Part shown: in pieces, positions 41,892 through 50,662 of the stretch
Numbering within the stretch: the first letter of the stretch is position 1
Layout of the letters: each line of letters opens with the position of its first letter
Assembly (NCBI GenBank): GCA_020846935.1
Contig: JADLCY010000001.1
Span: 806,001-870,000 of the forward strand
From: Gemmatimonadaceae bacterium
GTDB lineage: Bacteria; Gemmatimonadota; Gemmatimonadetes; Gemmatimonadales; Gemmatimonadaceae
Reading direction: 5' to 3'
Length of the DNA stretch: 64,000 nucleotides
Made by a program: the position numbers and the translations under genes
Notes under the pieces: generated by a model
Database searches by the model: none
What the model saw: only the letters and a program-made list of their open reading frames with translations
Told to the model about the DNA's origin: nothing

Positions 41892-42455
41892 CTAACGAGC
41901 GTCGGGTCCGCCGGCCAGGCGCTGCGCGAACTCGGCGAACATGGCCGCGATCGTGCTGCGGTCCGCCTTTGCCGATCGCAGATCGAAGGCTTCACGACGC
42001 AGCGCGTCGGAGATCTCGTCGTGCCGACGAGCCGTCTCCTCGGCGAGTGCGCGGTGCGTGTCCTGCAGCTGGGCACGCAGGTCACGCTGGGCCTGCGCCG
42101 ACTGCTCGGCCAGGGCGGCCACGCGATCGGAGAGCTCGCGATTGAGGGCGCCGATGGCGTCCATCGCATCGCGCACGCCCTGGAGACGCTCGCGCTCTTC
42201 GCTCCGCAGGCTCGAGCTGAGCGCTTCGAGTTCGGCGCGGAGGTATTGCTCGGTGGCGAGCATTCGCCGGCCGAGGTCCTCACGCAGGTTGGTGGATTCG
42301 CGCCCGAGTCGCTCTTCGGTCGCCGCGAACCGGCGATCGTAGTCCCGCATCTGGGACCCAAAGAGGATGTCGCGGATCTTGTCGACGTTGCCCGTGTCGT
42401 TGGGGCCGCCTTCGGCGCCGTTGGCTTCGGCGTGGGTCCAGATGGGGTCGCTCAT
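41892..42455 (-). CDS. Coiled-coil protein of the OmpA/GTPase cassette
   Basis: A 187-residue cytoplasmic protein that is almost entirely coiled coil from residue 40 onward (FAATEERLGRESTNLREDL, LEALSSSLRSEERERLQGV, AEQSAQAQRDLRAQLQDTHR). The conserved opening, NVDKIRDILFGSQMRDYDR, is a distinctive sequence that I associate with a family found next to OmpA-like and small-GTPase genes in other phyla. No enzymatic motif is visible. The gene ends 17 bp before the OmpA-like start on the same strand, so it is the first gene of that unit and probably assembles with the other two products. Confidence 0.72.
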   Translation of the reverse strand: MSDPIWTHAEANGAEGGPNDTGNVDKIRDILFGSQMRDYDRRFAATEERLGRESTNLREDLGRRMLATEQYLRAELEALSSSLRSEERERLQGVRDAMDAIGALNRELSDRVAALAEQSAQAQRDLRAQLQDTHRALAEETARRHDEISDALRREAFDLRSAKADRSTIAAMFAEFAQRLAGGPDAR

Positions 42456-42487
42456 GTCGGTTCGTCCTGGCGAATGCTCCGCCGATG

Positions 42488-43870
42488 TCAGGAGGCGGGC
42501 CTGGCGACCGCGATGCGCATCGCCTTGAGTTTTTGGTACAGGGTCGAGCGCGGGACACCCAATCGCTGGGCGGCCACCTCCACGCGCCCGTTGACGAGCT
42601 CCAGCACGCGAATAATGTGGCGCCGCTGGAGTTCTTCCAGAGTCAGGTGGTCCTCTCCGCCGATGATGGCCGTCGTGCCGCCGGCCGGGGTCAGCGCCGC
42701 GGGCGCATCAAATGTGAGGTCCGCGGCGCGTATAGACCCGCGCGCGGAGAGGAGCACGGCGCGTTCGAGCACATTGCGCAGTTCGCGCACGTTGCCCGGC
42801 CACGGGTGTCTGGCGAGAGCCTCGTCGGCCGAGGGTGTCAGTTCGATCGAAGCGCGGCCCAATTCCCCGGCCAGCCGTTCGAGGAGTCGGCGCGCGAGGA
42901 TCGGAATGTCTTCCTTTCGTTCCCGCAGCGGGGGCACGTGGAGCGGGATGGTGCTGATGCGGAAGTAGAGGTCTCCGCGGAACTTGCCGGCGCCAACGAG
43001 GTTGGGCAGATCCTGGTGCGTGGCAGCCACGAGCCGCACGTCCACCTGGCGGTCCTTGACCGCACCCACCCGCCGGAAGACCTGGTCTTCGAGGACCTTG
43101 AGGAGCTTGGGTTGGAGCGAAAGTTCGAGGTCGCCGATTTCGTCCAGAAACAGCGTGCCGCGGTGCGCCAGTTCGACCAGGCCCATTTTGGCGGTGACTG
43201 CTCCCGTGAACGCCCCGCGTTCAAAGCCAAAGAGCTCACTTTCGAGCAGTTCGCGGGGGAGACTAGCGCAGTTCAGGTCGACGAAGGCTTCGTCGGCGCG
43301 GGCCCCATGCGCGTGGAGCCATCGCGTGAGCACACCCTTTCCGGCCCCGGTTTCGCCGAGAATCAGGACTGGGCGGTCCGTAGCCGCGATGCGTTCCGCC
43401 TGTTCGCGGAGTCGGTGGATTGCCGCCGACTCTCCGACGAACGGGTCCGTTGTGGCCCTTTGCTGGCGCACAGCTCTCGCCATACTGCGCTGGCGCTCGC
43501 GCTGACGGTCTAGTGCGCGATCGAGCACGACCGCCAATGCCGGCAACGATACCGGCTTGGTCAGGAAGTCGTCCGCACCCTGGCGTATGGCCTCGACCGC
43601 CAGCTCGACCGACCCGTGGCCAGTGAGAACCAGAAACGGCACGACGGCGCTGAGCGCGCGGATGCGGGGAAGCAGATCCAGCGCCGTCCCATCGGGAAGC
43701 CGGTAGTCGCTCAGCACCAGGGCGGGCCGCTCGCGCTCGAAGGCGCGCTCGGCGTCGGCGCACGTCGCGGCTTCGGTGACCGCGTAGCCGTTGGTGCCCA
43801 GAAAATCACGCAGGGCGAAGCGGATCGCCGGGTCGTCTTCGACGAGGAGCAGGCGCCTGGTTGAGTTCAC
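42488..43870 (-). CDS. NtrC-family sigma-54-dependent response regulator
   Basis: This 460-residue regulator has the three standard modules. The receiver (1-120) has the phospho-acceptor Asp55 in LSDYRLPDG, and Thr83 and Lys105. The AAA+ domain has Walker A GETGAGKG (172-179), the sigma-54-contacting GAFTGA (219-224), the FLDEIGDLELSLQPKLLKVL segment and a sensor region. The C-terminal Fis-type helix-turn-helix (VEVAAQRLGVPRSTLYQKL) closes it. It would activate sigma-54 promoters when phosphorylated by the kinase gene whose stop overlaps its GTG start. No flanking target is obvious. Confidence 0.93.
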   Translation of the reverse strand: MNSTRRLLLVEDDPAIRFALRDFLGTNGYAVTEAATCADAERAFERERPALVLSDYRLPDGTALDLLPRIRALSAVVPFLVLTGHGSVELAVEAIRQGADDFLTKPVSLPALAVVLDRALDRQRERQRSMARAVRQQRATTDPFVGESAAIHRLREQAERIAATDRPVLILGETGAGKGVLTRWLHAHGARADEAFVDLNCASLPRELLESELFGFERGAFTGAVTAKMGLVELAHRGTLFLDEIGDLELSLQPKLLKVLEDQVFRRVGAVKDRQVDVRLVAATHQDLPNLVGAGKFRGDLYFRISTIPLHVPPLRERKEDIPILARRLLERLAGELGRASIELTPSADEALARHPWPGNVRELRNVLERAVLLSARGSIRAADLTFDAPAALTPAGGTTAIIGGEDHLTLEELQRRHIIRVLELVNGRVEVAAQRLGVPRSTLYQKLKAMRIAVARPAS

Positions 43871-44970
43871 TTCGGTCGGGAAGAGGTGGTCGGAAGCCGG
43901 ACGCGCACCACGGCACCGACGACCCGGCCGTCGGAACTGCGTTGGTTTTCGGCACTGACAGTACCCTGATGATCGTGCACCGTGCGGTGCACCAACGCCA
44001 GCCCGAGGCCAGTGCCTCCCGGTCGGCGACTATAGAATGGCTCGAAGACGCTCGCGATCGACGCCTCGTCGAACCCCGGGCCCTGATCGATCACGCTGAA
44101 TTCCACGTCGGCGTCGACCATGTGGGCCTCGAGCGTGACCGTGCTGCCCGCGGGGGCGTGTTGAATGGCGTTCGTGACGAGGTTCTGGAGTGCCTGCACG
44201 AATCGAAACAGGTCCACCGCGACCCAGGTCTCCGGCCGACACGAGCTGTGCGGCTCGACGGCGACGCGGGCCCGCTCGCCGATCGGCGAGCAGACCTCGG
44301 CAGTCGCGACGAGGACTTCGGTCACACGCACCGGACGAACCGCGAGCGCGGCCGGTCGGCCATAGTCGAGCAAGTCAGCCATGAGTGTGGACAGCCGCTC
44401 CACCTGGCTCGTGAGCAAAGGGGCGTAGCGCGCGAAGTGCTCGTTGTCCGCGAGGCGTTGGCGGAGCGCGTCGATGGCCGAGGAGAGCGCGAAGAGCGGA
44501 TTGCGCACCTCGTGAGCGACACCTGAGACCAGCTCGCCCATGCGACTGAACGTCTCCGTTCGCTGCAGGGCATCCTGTCGTGCGAGCTGACCCAGAAACT
44601 CGCGTTCACGATCGCGGGCCGCTTCGCGTTCGGTGATGTCGTGCAGGATGAGGTGGACGAGCTGCTGGTCGGGGCCGGCAAACGGTGTCCCGTACACTTC
44701 GGTGCGTCGGACCTCGCCGGAGGCGTGGCGTTGCGCGAGGCCCACGAGGTGGACCCCGACAGCGGCAGCGACTTCGAGGGCATCGCGCAGGCCGCCGGGG
44801 TCTTCGACGCCTAACGACGAGAGGGTCGTGCCCGTCAGCCCGTCGGGGGTGACGCCGTAGAAGTCCGCCGCCGCCCGGTTCGCCTCCACGATCCGGCCGT
44901 CGCGCCCGTCGACGACGAGTTGCGGTGCGGTACTGTCGTCAAAGAGTCGACGATATCTGTCCGTGCCCAC
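43867..44970 (-). CDS. PAS-domain sensor histidine kinase (NtrB-like)
   Basis: I take the GTG at 44970 (AGGA eight bases upstream) over longer frames, giving 367 residues. A PAS domain covers about 5-120 (DRYRRLFDDSTAPQLVVDG, NRAAADFYGVTPDGL, LHDITEREAARDRERE). The HisKA region has GVAHEVRNPLFALSSAID, and the ATPase domain is intact with NLVTNAIQHA (N-box), VIDQGPGFDE (G1) and GTGLGLALVHRTV (G2). It therefore looks fully active, unlike the hybrid at 33064. It overlaps the NtrC-type regulator by 4 bp (GTGA) and has no membrane helix, so it senses a cytoplasmic signal. Confidence 0.9.
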   Translation of the reverse strand: MGTDRYRRLFDDSTAPQLVVDGRDGRIVEANRAAADFYGVTPDGLTGTTLSSLGVEDPGGLRDALEVAAAVGVHLVGLAQRHASGEVRRTEVYGTPFAGPDQQLVHLILHDITEREAARDREREFLGQLARQDALQRTETFSRMGELVSGVAHEVRNPLFALSSAIDALRQRLADNEHFARYAPLLTSQVERLSTLMADLLDYGRPAALAVRPVRVTEVLVATAEVCSPIGERARVAVEPHSSCRPETWVAVDLFRFVQALQNLVTNAIQHAPAGSTVTLEAHMVDADVEFSVIDQGPGFDEASIASVFEPFYSRRPGGTGLGLALVHRTVHDHQGTVSAENQRSSDGRVVGAVVRVRLPTTSSRPK

Positions 44971-45215
44971 CCACGTCCTCGCGCCTGGTGACCGGCAGGA
45001 ATAGAACAGGCGCCGCCGACGCATGGATAGGGCGTGGGCCCCGACGTGCGAACCCCCATCCCGGAAGGCGGCTGTGCGGTGCTCGGCGTCGTGCCGGGGC
45101 ACACACGACAACCCGCGACGGCCTTTCCCCTGCGCACGCTCGCGTCACTGTCACGCGGGGATGCTGCGGGCGATTCACGCTCGCCTGCGGGCCTGCCCAG
45201 AGGTCGGATGCCGGG

Positions 45216-46073
45216 TCACCGCCTGGTGAGCAGTTCTTCGATCAGATCCACGGCGCGCGGGTCTCCGGATTGCCCGAGCCAGAACAGGGCCTTGCGGCGG
45301 ATCTCCGGGTCACGGTTCGTACGCACGACATTGATCAGGGACGGGACCCCTTCGTCCCGCGGTCGCTGCGACAGCGCGAAGACCGCCTGCTCCCGCACGT
45401 CACGATTGAGCGCTGCTTCGCCAACGAGCTCCGTGAGTCCGGCCGTGGCCGGGCCCTCGGCGGCCTGACCGAGCCAAAACACGGCCTGCTTGCGGGTCGA
45501 GGATGGCCGCGTGTCGTTGCGTGCTATCCGAAGCAGGTCGCCGTTGACGTCAACGCTGTCGATGAGCGTGAGAGGGAAGATCGCGCGCTCCGAGACGCGT
45601 CCCCCCTCGCCCTGGACGATGGCGAGCAGGATCTGCGACGTCTCGCGGGCGCCAACCGCTCCGAGGTCCGCGGCAGCAGCCGACGCACGCCAGCGGCCGC
45701 CGATGTAGAACCGCACGTCTGTGATGGCGCCTTCGTTCTTGTCGATCACGACGCGGCCGGGGCCGGAGTCGCATTCGACGTCATACTCCACGTCGCGTCT
45801 CTCGTCTGTATCCAACGTCGTGCGGGTCCGCGTGCGACTGACTCCGGTGCGCCAGACGTTCTGGCCCTGCCCGCAGACGCCGGGGCGGAGGGTAAAGGTG
45901 AAACGCACCTGACCATCGCGGACGGCGGCCAGCCGCGTGGCGGCCGACTGCGCGCGAACCGGCGTGGCACCGGCGCCCACGACCACGACGGCGAGCATTG
46001 CGGTGGCCGCGCAACGGACGCGCGCTCTGGCGTCAGCGAAACCCGGCGATGCGTCTCTCATGGAGATGATCAT
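45216..46073 (-). CDS. Exported HEAT-repeat protein, second copy
   Basis: A 285-residue protein with a signal peptide (about 20-43, TAMLAVVVVGAGATPVRAQ). Residues 45-165 form a domain with C-rich segments (RPGVCGQGQNVWRTG, VEYDVECDSGPGRVV, VRFYIGGRWRAS). Residues about 170-285 are HEAT-type helical repeats (TRKQAVFWLGQAAEGPAT, REQAVFALSQRPRDEGVPSL, RRKALFWLGQSGDPRAVDLI). The repeats are close relatives of those in the upstream protein. It overlaps that gene's stop by 4 bp. Likely it forms a periplasmic binding scaffold together with its neighbour; no enzymatic residues are visible. Confidence 0.75.
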   Translation of the reverse strand: MIISMRDASPGFADARARVRCAATAMLAVVVVGAGATPVRAQSAATRLAAVRDGQVRFTFTLRPGVCGQGQNVWRTGVSRTRTRTTLDTDERRDVEYDVECDSGPGRVVIDKNEGAITDVRFYIGGRWRASAAAADLGAVGARETSQILLAIVQGEGGRVSERAIFPLTLIDSVDVNGDLLRIARNDTRPSSTRKQAVFWLGQAAEGPATAGLTELVGEAALNRDVREQAVFALSQRPRDEGVPSLINVVRTNRDPEIRRKALFWLGQSGDPRAVDLIEELLTRR

Positions 46074-47602
46074 TTGTTGAGGAGCTCCTCCAGCAGCTTG
46101 ACGACGCGCGGATCCCGTGACTGCCCGAGCCAGAAGATCGCCTTGGATCGCATCGCCTTGTCGCGATCGTTGCGGGCGATATCGAAGATCTTGTCCACGG
46201 CCGCGGGGTCACGGCGCTGCGCCAGGACAAAGATCACCTGCTCACGCATTTCCTGGTTGGTCACGCGATCGTACATCGCCGCGATGGCCGCGACGTTGAG
46301 CGAGCGGTTCTGGCCGGCCCAGAACAGGGCCTTCTTGCGCATCTCCACGTCGGCCTTTTCGTCGGTCGCGAGGTCGAGCATGAACTTGTCGGTAGCGGGC
46401 GAACGCATCTGCGACAGCGAAAAGATGATCTTGTCGCGGATGTCCTCGTTGGACGTGCGGGCGAACAGCCCGATCAGCAGCTCCGCGTTTTCGCCCGAGC
46501 GCTGCTGGCCGAGCCAGAAGATGGCCTGTTCGCGCAGCCGCGTCGGCGCACTGTCACGCAGCGCGATGTCGCGCAGGATCGAGGCGGCGCGGGTGCTCTT
46601 CTGCTGCGACAGGGCAAAGATCGCCTTCTCCAGCACGGCCTCGTCCTGCTCGGTCCGCAGCAGGTTCTCGAGAATGGAGGTGGCGCGCTCGTCGCGAATC
46701 TGGCCGAGCCAGAAGACGGCCTGCGAGCGTACCTCGCGATCCGGGTCGTTTCGTACGGCGTTGAGCAGCATGTCGGCCGCCCGCGGGTCGCGTTTCTGCG
46801 CGATCAGAAAAATCGCCTTGCGACGCAGCGTCACCGAGCAGCGGTCGCGACGCTGCAGGGTCTTCTCCAGGAGCGGGAGCGCGCGATCGGCGTCCATCTG
46901 CAAGAGCGCGTTCAGCGCGGCAAGGCGCTCGTCGTCGTCTTCGTCGGGACAGCCCTGCGGCACCGGTGCGCTCCCGCGGTCCCCGCGCTCGGGCCGTTCG
47001 GGGCGCTCGACGCGGTCGGGCCGTTCCGGACGCTCCGGGCGCTCGGCGTTGGCCGCGGCCGCGATCTCGGCGGCGCAGCGCTCGTTGCCCTGTCGCGCGA
47101 GTTCGCCGCACACGCGGATGCGCAGATCGCGCGCGTCACCACTGATCGCCGCTCGCGGATGTTCGCTCGTGAGCGTGGTCAACGAAGCGAGCGCGTTCTG
47201 CAGGTTGCCGGAGCCGCCGGCGCGGTACATGGCGTACGCGTGCCAGTACAGCGCGTCAGCGGCGATCCGCGCCCGTGGATCGCGTTCCCGCAACTGCTGA
47301 AAGAGCGAGGCGGCGCGACCAAAGTCGCCACGGTTGAGCGCCTGACGCCCCAGGCGATACAGCGAGTCTGAGGCCTGGTCGCCACTCGACCAGCGTCGCC
47401 GAGCCAGGAGATCGGCATCGGTCCACATCGCCTCCTCCGCCTCAAACGCCCCGGGGTTCATCAACCCCAACTGTGTGCTGCCGCCGTCCACCGGCCGGGC
47501 AGCCGACGCGGGTGCCGGGGACGCCTGTCCGGCAAGGGGTGCCGCGCCCAGCGCGGCGAACCCGACAACGAAGGTGAATCGAAGGAAACGGCTCGAGGTC
47601 AT
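46070..47602 (-). CDS. Exported HEAT-repeat protein, first copy
   Basis: A 510-residue protein starting at the ATG at 47602, with GGAG six bases upstream. A signal peptide (about 1-28, FAALGAAPLAGQ) precedes a TPR-like part (DSLYRLGRQALNRGDFGRAASL, about 75-115) and a Glu/Arg/Pro-rich linker of repeated ERPERPERP-type units (about 190-210). From about 240 to the end there are nine or so HEAT repeats of 31-37 residues with the core REQAVFWLGQ-x-R-D-x-RA. Such arrays usually bind proteins. The array is followed without a break by the related second protein. Confidence 0.78.
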   Translation of the reverse strand: MTSSRFLRFTFVVGFAALGAAPLAGQASPAPASAARPVDGGSTQLGLMNPGAFEAEEAMWTDADLLARRRWSSGDQASDSLYRLGRQALNRGDFGRAASLFQQLRERDPRARIAADALYWHAYAMYRAGGSGNLQNALASLTTLTSEHPRAAISGDARDLRIRVCGELARQGNERCAAEIAAAANAERPERPERPDRVERPERPERGDRGSAPVPQGCPDEDDDERLAALNALLQMDADRALPLLEKTLQRRDRCSVTLRRKAIFLIAQKRDPRAADMLLNAVRNDPDREVRSQAVFWLGQIRDERATSILENLLRTEQDEAVLEKAIFALSQQKSTRAASILRDIALRDSAPTRLREQAIFWLGQQRSGENAELLIGLFARTSNEDIRDKIIFSLSQMRSPATDKFMLDLATDEKADVEMRKKALFWAGQNRSLNVAAIAAMYDRVTNQEMREQVIFVLAQRRDPAAVDKIFDIARNDRDKAMRSKAIFWLGQSRDPRVVKLLEELLNK

Positions 47603-47614
47603 GGCGATCTCCAA

Positions 47615-48244
47615 TCAGGTACCGCTGTAGGTGGACGGCACCGCGGTGCGAATCCGGGTGAGCAGCTCGCCGCGCTGCAGCGCGCGCTCGACGAGCTGTC
47701 GATCGTCAGGCGTGGTAGCGGCGGGAAGCTGGACGATCTGGGCGAGCGTGAGTTCGAGATCCTGCAGGAGTCGCCGGCGCAGGGCGTCCGTTGCGGCCGG
47801 TGAGTCGATCAGCAGTCGGGTGTCGGCCAGCAGGTCTCGCGCCCACGCCTGAAGAGCCGGGTCGATGTCGTCCGTGGCCGAGCGCATGGTCGTCAGCAGA
47901 GCATCGGCGCGGCCGAGATGCTGCTCAGCTGCCCTGGTGTAGAGTGCGTTGTCGGTGCGCGCTGTCGAGACCGCACTGGATGCATCTGGCGTGGTCGATC
48001 CACCGGCGCGGCTCCAGCGCCCGACTTGAAAGCTCACCACGACGAGTACGGCCGCGGCCGCAGCGATCGAGAGCCAGCGGATCGGCGTGACGCGGCGTCG
48101 ATGCGCCATACCAACGGTCGCGTCCGCGTCGAGTGATGCGCGAATGGCTTCCCACATGGGCTCGCGCGGCACCGTCTTCGGCGGCTCGTTGTACTCGCTT
48201 GCCCGCGCTGTCAGCCAGGTATCGAACTTTTCGTCGTCGGTCAT
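47615..48244 (-). CDS. Putative anti-sigma factor with one membrane helix
   Basis: A 209-residue protein starting at the ATG at 48244, which overlaps the ECF sigma gene's stop (ATGA). Residues 1-55 are cytoplasmic (KFDTWLTARASEYNEPP). One membrane helix is at about 56-76 (WLSIAAAAAVLVVVSFQV). The periplasmic part is helical (DALLTTMRSATDDIDPALQ, DALRRRLLQDLELTLAQI). It lacks the zinc-binding HxxxCxxC motif of ZAS anti-sigmas. The position right after an ECF sigma gene, in a coupled unit, is the main reason for the call. Confidence 0.65.
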   Translation of the reverse strand: MTDDEKFDTWLTARASEYNEPPKTVPREPMWEAIRASLDADATVGMAHRRRVTPIRWLSIAAAAAVLVVVSFQVGRWSRAGGSTTPDASSAVSTARTDNALYTRAAEQHLGRADALLTTMRSATDDIDPALQAWARDLLADTRLLIDSPAATDALRRRLLQDLELTLAQIVQLPAATTPDDRQLVERALQRGELLTRIRTAVPSTYSGT

Positions 48245-48816
48245 GCGGACCACGCTCCTGCGAAATCGGCCAGGACGTCGCGCAGCCGTGCGCGCGCCCG
48301 GAACAACTGTGCCTTGCTCGTCCCCGGCTGGATGCCGAGCGACTGTGCGATCTCCTCGTGCGTGAAGCCTTCCACGTCGTGCATCACGAACACCGTGCGG
48401 TACCCGGGTGGAAGGCCATCGATCGCGGCGTGGAGCCGTTGCCGGAGGTCGGGATCTGCCCGACGCGGCATGCTACCGAGCATCTCGGCATCTTCGAGCG
48501 GCAGTTCGCGCGACCGGAGTCGCTTGATCTTTCGCAGCCCGTTGAGTGCCACCGAAACGGTGATCGCGTGCAGCCAGGTTCCGAACGCCGAGTCGCCCCG
48601 AAAGTCCGAGAGCCGCTGGAAGGCCCGAACGAACGCGTCCTGCACGAAGTCCCTCGCCAGATCGTCGTCTCCGGCCAGCCGAAAGGCCAGCCGATACACG
48701 CGTTCGACGTGCGCGTCGTACAGCGCACGCTGCGACTCCGGATCACCCGCGGCCGCCCGAGCAATGAGCTCGCGTTCGTTCACACGTTCGAAGGGCCGAG
48801 GGAGGTTCGGGACCAC
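48241..48816 (-). CDS. ECF-family RNA polymerase sigma factor
   Basis: The gene encodes 191 residues (GTG start at 48816) with both ECF domains. Region 2 reads ELIARAAAGDPESQRALYD, VYRLAFRLAGDDDLARDFVQD and AFVRAFQRLSDFRGDSAFG, followed by WLHAITVSVALNGLRKIKR. Region 4 reads LPPGYRTVFVMHDVEGFTHE and EIAQSLGIQPGTSKAQLFRA. The linker contains a long DAEMLGSMPRRADPDLRQ stretch. It probably controls its own operon of a putative anti-sigma and two exported HEAT proteins in response to an envelope signal. Confidence 0.92.
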   Translation of the reverse strand: MVPNLPRPFERVNERELIARAAAGDPESQRALYDAHVERVYRLAFRLAGDDDLARDFVQDAFVRAFQRLSDFRGDSAFGTWLHAITVSVALNGLRKIKRLRSRELPLEDAEMLGSMPRRADPDLRQRLHAAIDGLPPGYRTVFVMHDVEGFTHEEIAQSLGIQPGTSKAQLFRARARLRDVLADFAGAWSA

Positions 48817-49139
48817 GAGGGCACAGTGCCATTCGCGATCGACCTTGGGACAAGATGAGTCTGAATTGGGTTGCGTGGATGGCCGTCGCGCCAGCCGAGT
48901 GGCGTCTGCGGGGGGCCTCGCCGGTCGGCGTAGCGCACGCCGCTCAGGCCGTACCCTCTAGGCGCGCAGGCCGTACCCACCTAGGCGCGCAGGACACCGG
49001 TCAGCCGGGGAGGGGCTCGGGCTCGTCGCCCTGCCGCATCGACGCGATTCGGCGTTGCGATTCAAGCACTTAGGGCACGCTCGGCGCGCAGGATATCACC
49101 CTCGCGGTCCTTCACGGGGGCGCCCATATTCGCCGACCC
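48817..49139. other. Divergent intergenic region with a short direct repeat
   Basis: About 320 bp separates the ECF operon and the DASS transporter gene. It contains a pair of 22-23-bp direct repeats and the segments CTTGGGACAAGAT and TCTGAATTGGGTTGCG. No open frame is convincing on either strand. The promoters of both neighbours must lie here, but no clear hexamer pair or ECF-type AAC motif is seen. Confidence 0.45.
48945..48993. repeat. Two-copy direct repeat of 22-23 bp
   Basis: The unit CAGGCCGTACCCWCTAGGCG, extended by CG, is present at 48945-48966 and again with one inserted base at 48967-48989, and a third CAGG follows. The copies abut and sit roughly 150 bp upstream of the DASS transporter start. 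They could be operator half-sites or a slippage product. Confidence 0.5.
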
Positions 49140-50579
49140 ATGACCGCGCCCGCGCCCACCACCCCGCAGCCCTTCGCCGAGCGCGTGTGGTGGAGGTGGC
49201 TCGTGACGCTGCTGGTGGCGGCGGCCGTCCTCGTCGTGGGCCCACCGGACGGGATCGCGCCGGATGGTTGGCGGCTCCTCGCGATCTTTCTTGCGACCAT
49301 CGTCGGGTCGATCCTCCGCCCGGCGCCAGCGGGAGCGATCGTCTTTCTGGGTGTGGTGGCCATCGCGGCCACCGGCACGATGACGCCCGCCGCGGCGCTC
49401 AAGGGCTACGCCGACCCGGTCGTGTGGCTCGTCCTCTGCGCCTTCTTCATTTCGCGCGGCGTCATGAAGACGGGCCTGGGGCGGCGCATCGCGTTCCTGT
49501 TCATTCGCGCGCTCGGGCACAAGTCGTTAGGCCTTTCCTATGCACTCGGCGCGACCGACGTGGTGCTTGCGTCGATCATCCCGTCCAACAGTGCGCGCGC
49601 CGGCGGCATCGTCTTCCCGATCGTACGGAGCCTGGCCGAGGCCTACGATTCGACCCCGGGCGCCACGCGGCGCCGGCTGGGCGCCTACCTGATGGTGACG
49701 GTCTATCAGGTGGACGTGATCGCGTGCGCGATGTTCCTCACGGGCCAGGCCTCCAACGTGCTGATCGCGAAGTTCGCGTTCGACGTCACGCAGATGGAGC
49801 TGACCTACTCCCGGTGGCTGATTGGCGGGCTGGTTCCCGGGCTCGTGGCGCTGCTGCTGGTGCCGTACGTGCTCTTCCGCGTGTTCCCGCCCGACGTGAA
49901 GGAAACACCGCACGCGGCGGAGCTGGGTCAGCGTGAGCTCGACCAGATGGGCCCGATGTCGCGGGGCGAGTGGCTGATGCTTGCGGTGTTCGCCGGCGTG
50001 GCGCTGCTGTGGATGACGCCGTCGCTGCATGGCATTCATTACGCGGTGGTGGCGATGCTTGGCGTGGCGGCGCTGTTGCTGGCCAAGGTGATCGGGTGGG
50101 ACGACCTGATCACGGAGCGGCAGGCGTGGGACGTGTTCATCTGGTACGGCGGGCTCGTCCGGATGGCCGAAGCGCTGGGCGAGACGGGGATCACGAAGGC
50201 GTTCGCCGAGGAGGCGGCGTCGTGGACGGCGGGCTGGGGGTGGGCGCCGGCGCTTGCGATCCTGGTGGTCGTGTACTTCTACGCGCATTACGCGTTCGCG
50301 AGCATCACGGCGCACGCGACGGCGATGTTCACGCCGTTCCTGGTGGTGTCGCTTGCGGCTGGCGCTCCGCCGCAGCTCGCGGTACTGTCGCTGGCGGCCG
50401 CGTCGAACCTCGACGCGTCACTCACGCACTATGGGACGACGACCGCACCGATCTATTTTGGCGCGCGGTACGTGACACAGCGCGAGTGGTGGCGGTTTGG
50501 GCTCATCGCATCCGTGTTGACACTGGGCACGTGGGCGATCGTGGGTGTGGGGTGGTGGAAGGTGCTGGGGTGGTGGTGA
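49140..50579 (+). CDS. DASS-family (SLC13) sodium/anion symporter
   Basis: A 479-residue membrane protein with about 12 hydrophobic helices. The family segments are LLAIFLATIVGSILRPAPAG, the first anion-binding loop VLASIIPSNSARAGGIVFPI (S-N-S/T motif) and the C-terminal VLSLAAASNLDASLTHYGTT loop. The second motif matches plastid-type 2-oxoglutarate/malate translocators (DiT1-like) more than sulfate transporters. It likely imports C4-dicarboxylates or 2-oxoglutarate with sodium. It is followed by the D-threonine-aldolase-like gene after 83 bp, but no co-function is evident. Confidence 0.9.
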   Translation: MTAPAPTTPQPFAERVWWRWLVTLLVAAAVLVVGPPDGIAPDGWRLLAIFLATIVGSILRPAPAGAIVFLGVVAIAATGTMTPAAALKGYADPVVWLVLCAFFISRGVMKTGLGRRIAFLFIRALGHKSLGLSYALGATDVVLASIIPSNSARAGGIVFPIVRSLAEAYDSTPGATRRRLGAYLMVTVYQVDVIACAMFLTGQASNVLIAKFAFDVTQMELTYSRWLIGGLVPGLVALLLVPYVLFRVFPPDVKETPHAAELGQRELDQMGPMSRGEWLMLAVFAGVALLWMTPSLHGIHYAVVAMLGVAALLLAKVIGWDDLITERQAWDVFIWYGGLVRMAEALGETGITKAFAEEAASWTAGWGWAPALAILVVVYFYAHYAFASITAHATAMFTPFLVVSLAAGAPPQLAVLSLAAASNLDASLTHYGTTTAPIYFGARYVTQREWWRFGLIASVLTLGTWAIVGVGWWKVLGWW

Positions 50580-50662
50580 GAGACGGGCGGTGGACGGATG
50601 AAGGTTGGACGGATGGACGATCTGGCGAGTCGAGGAATGGGACACCGACTGAACGCGCTTCC

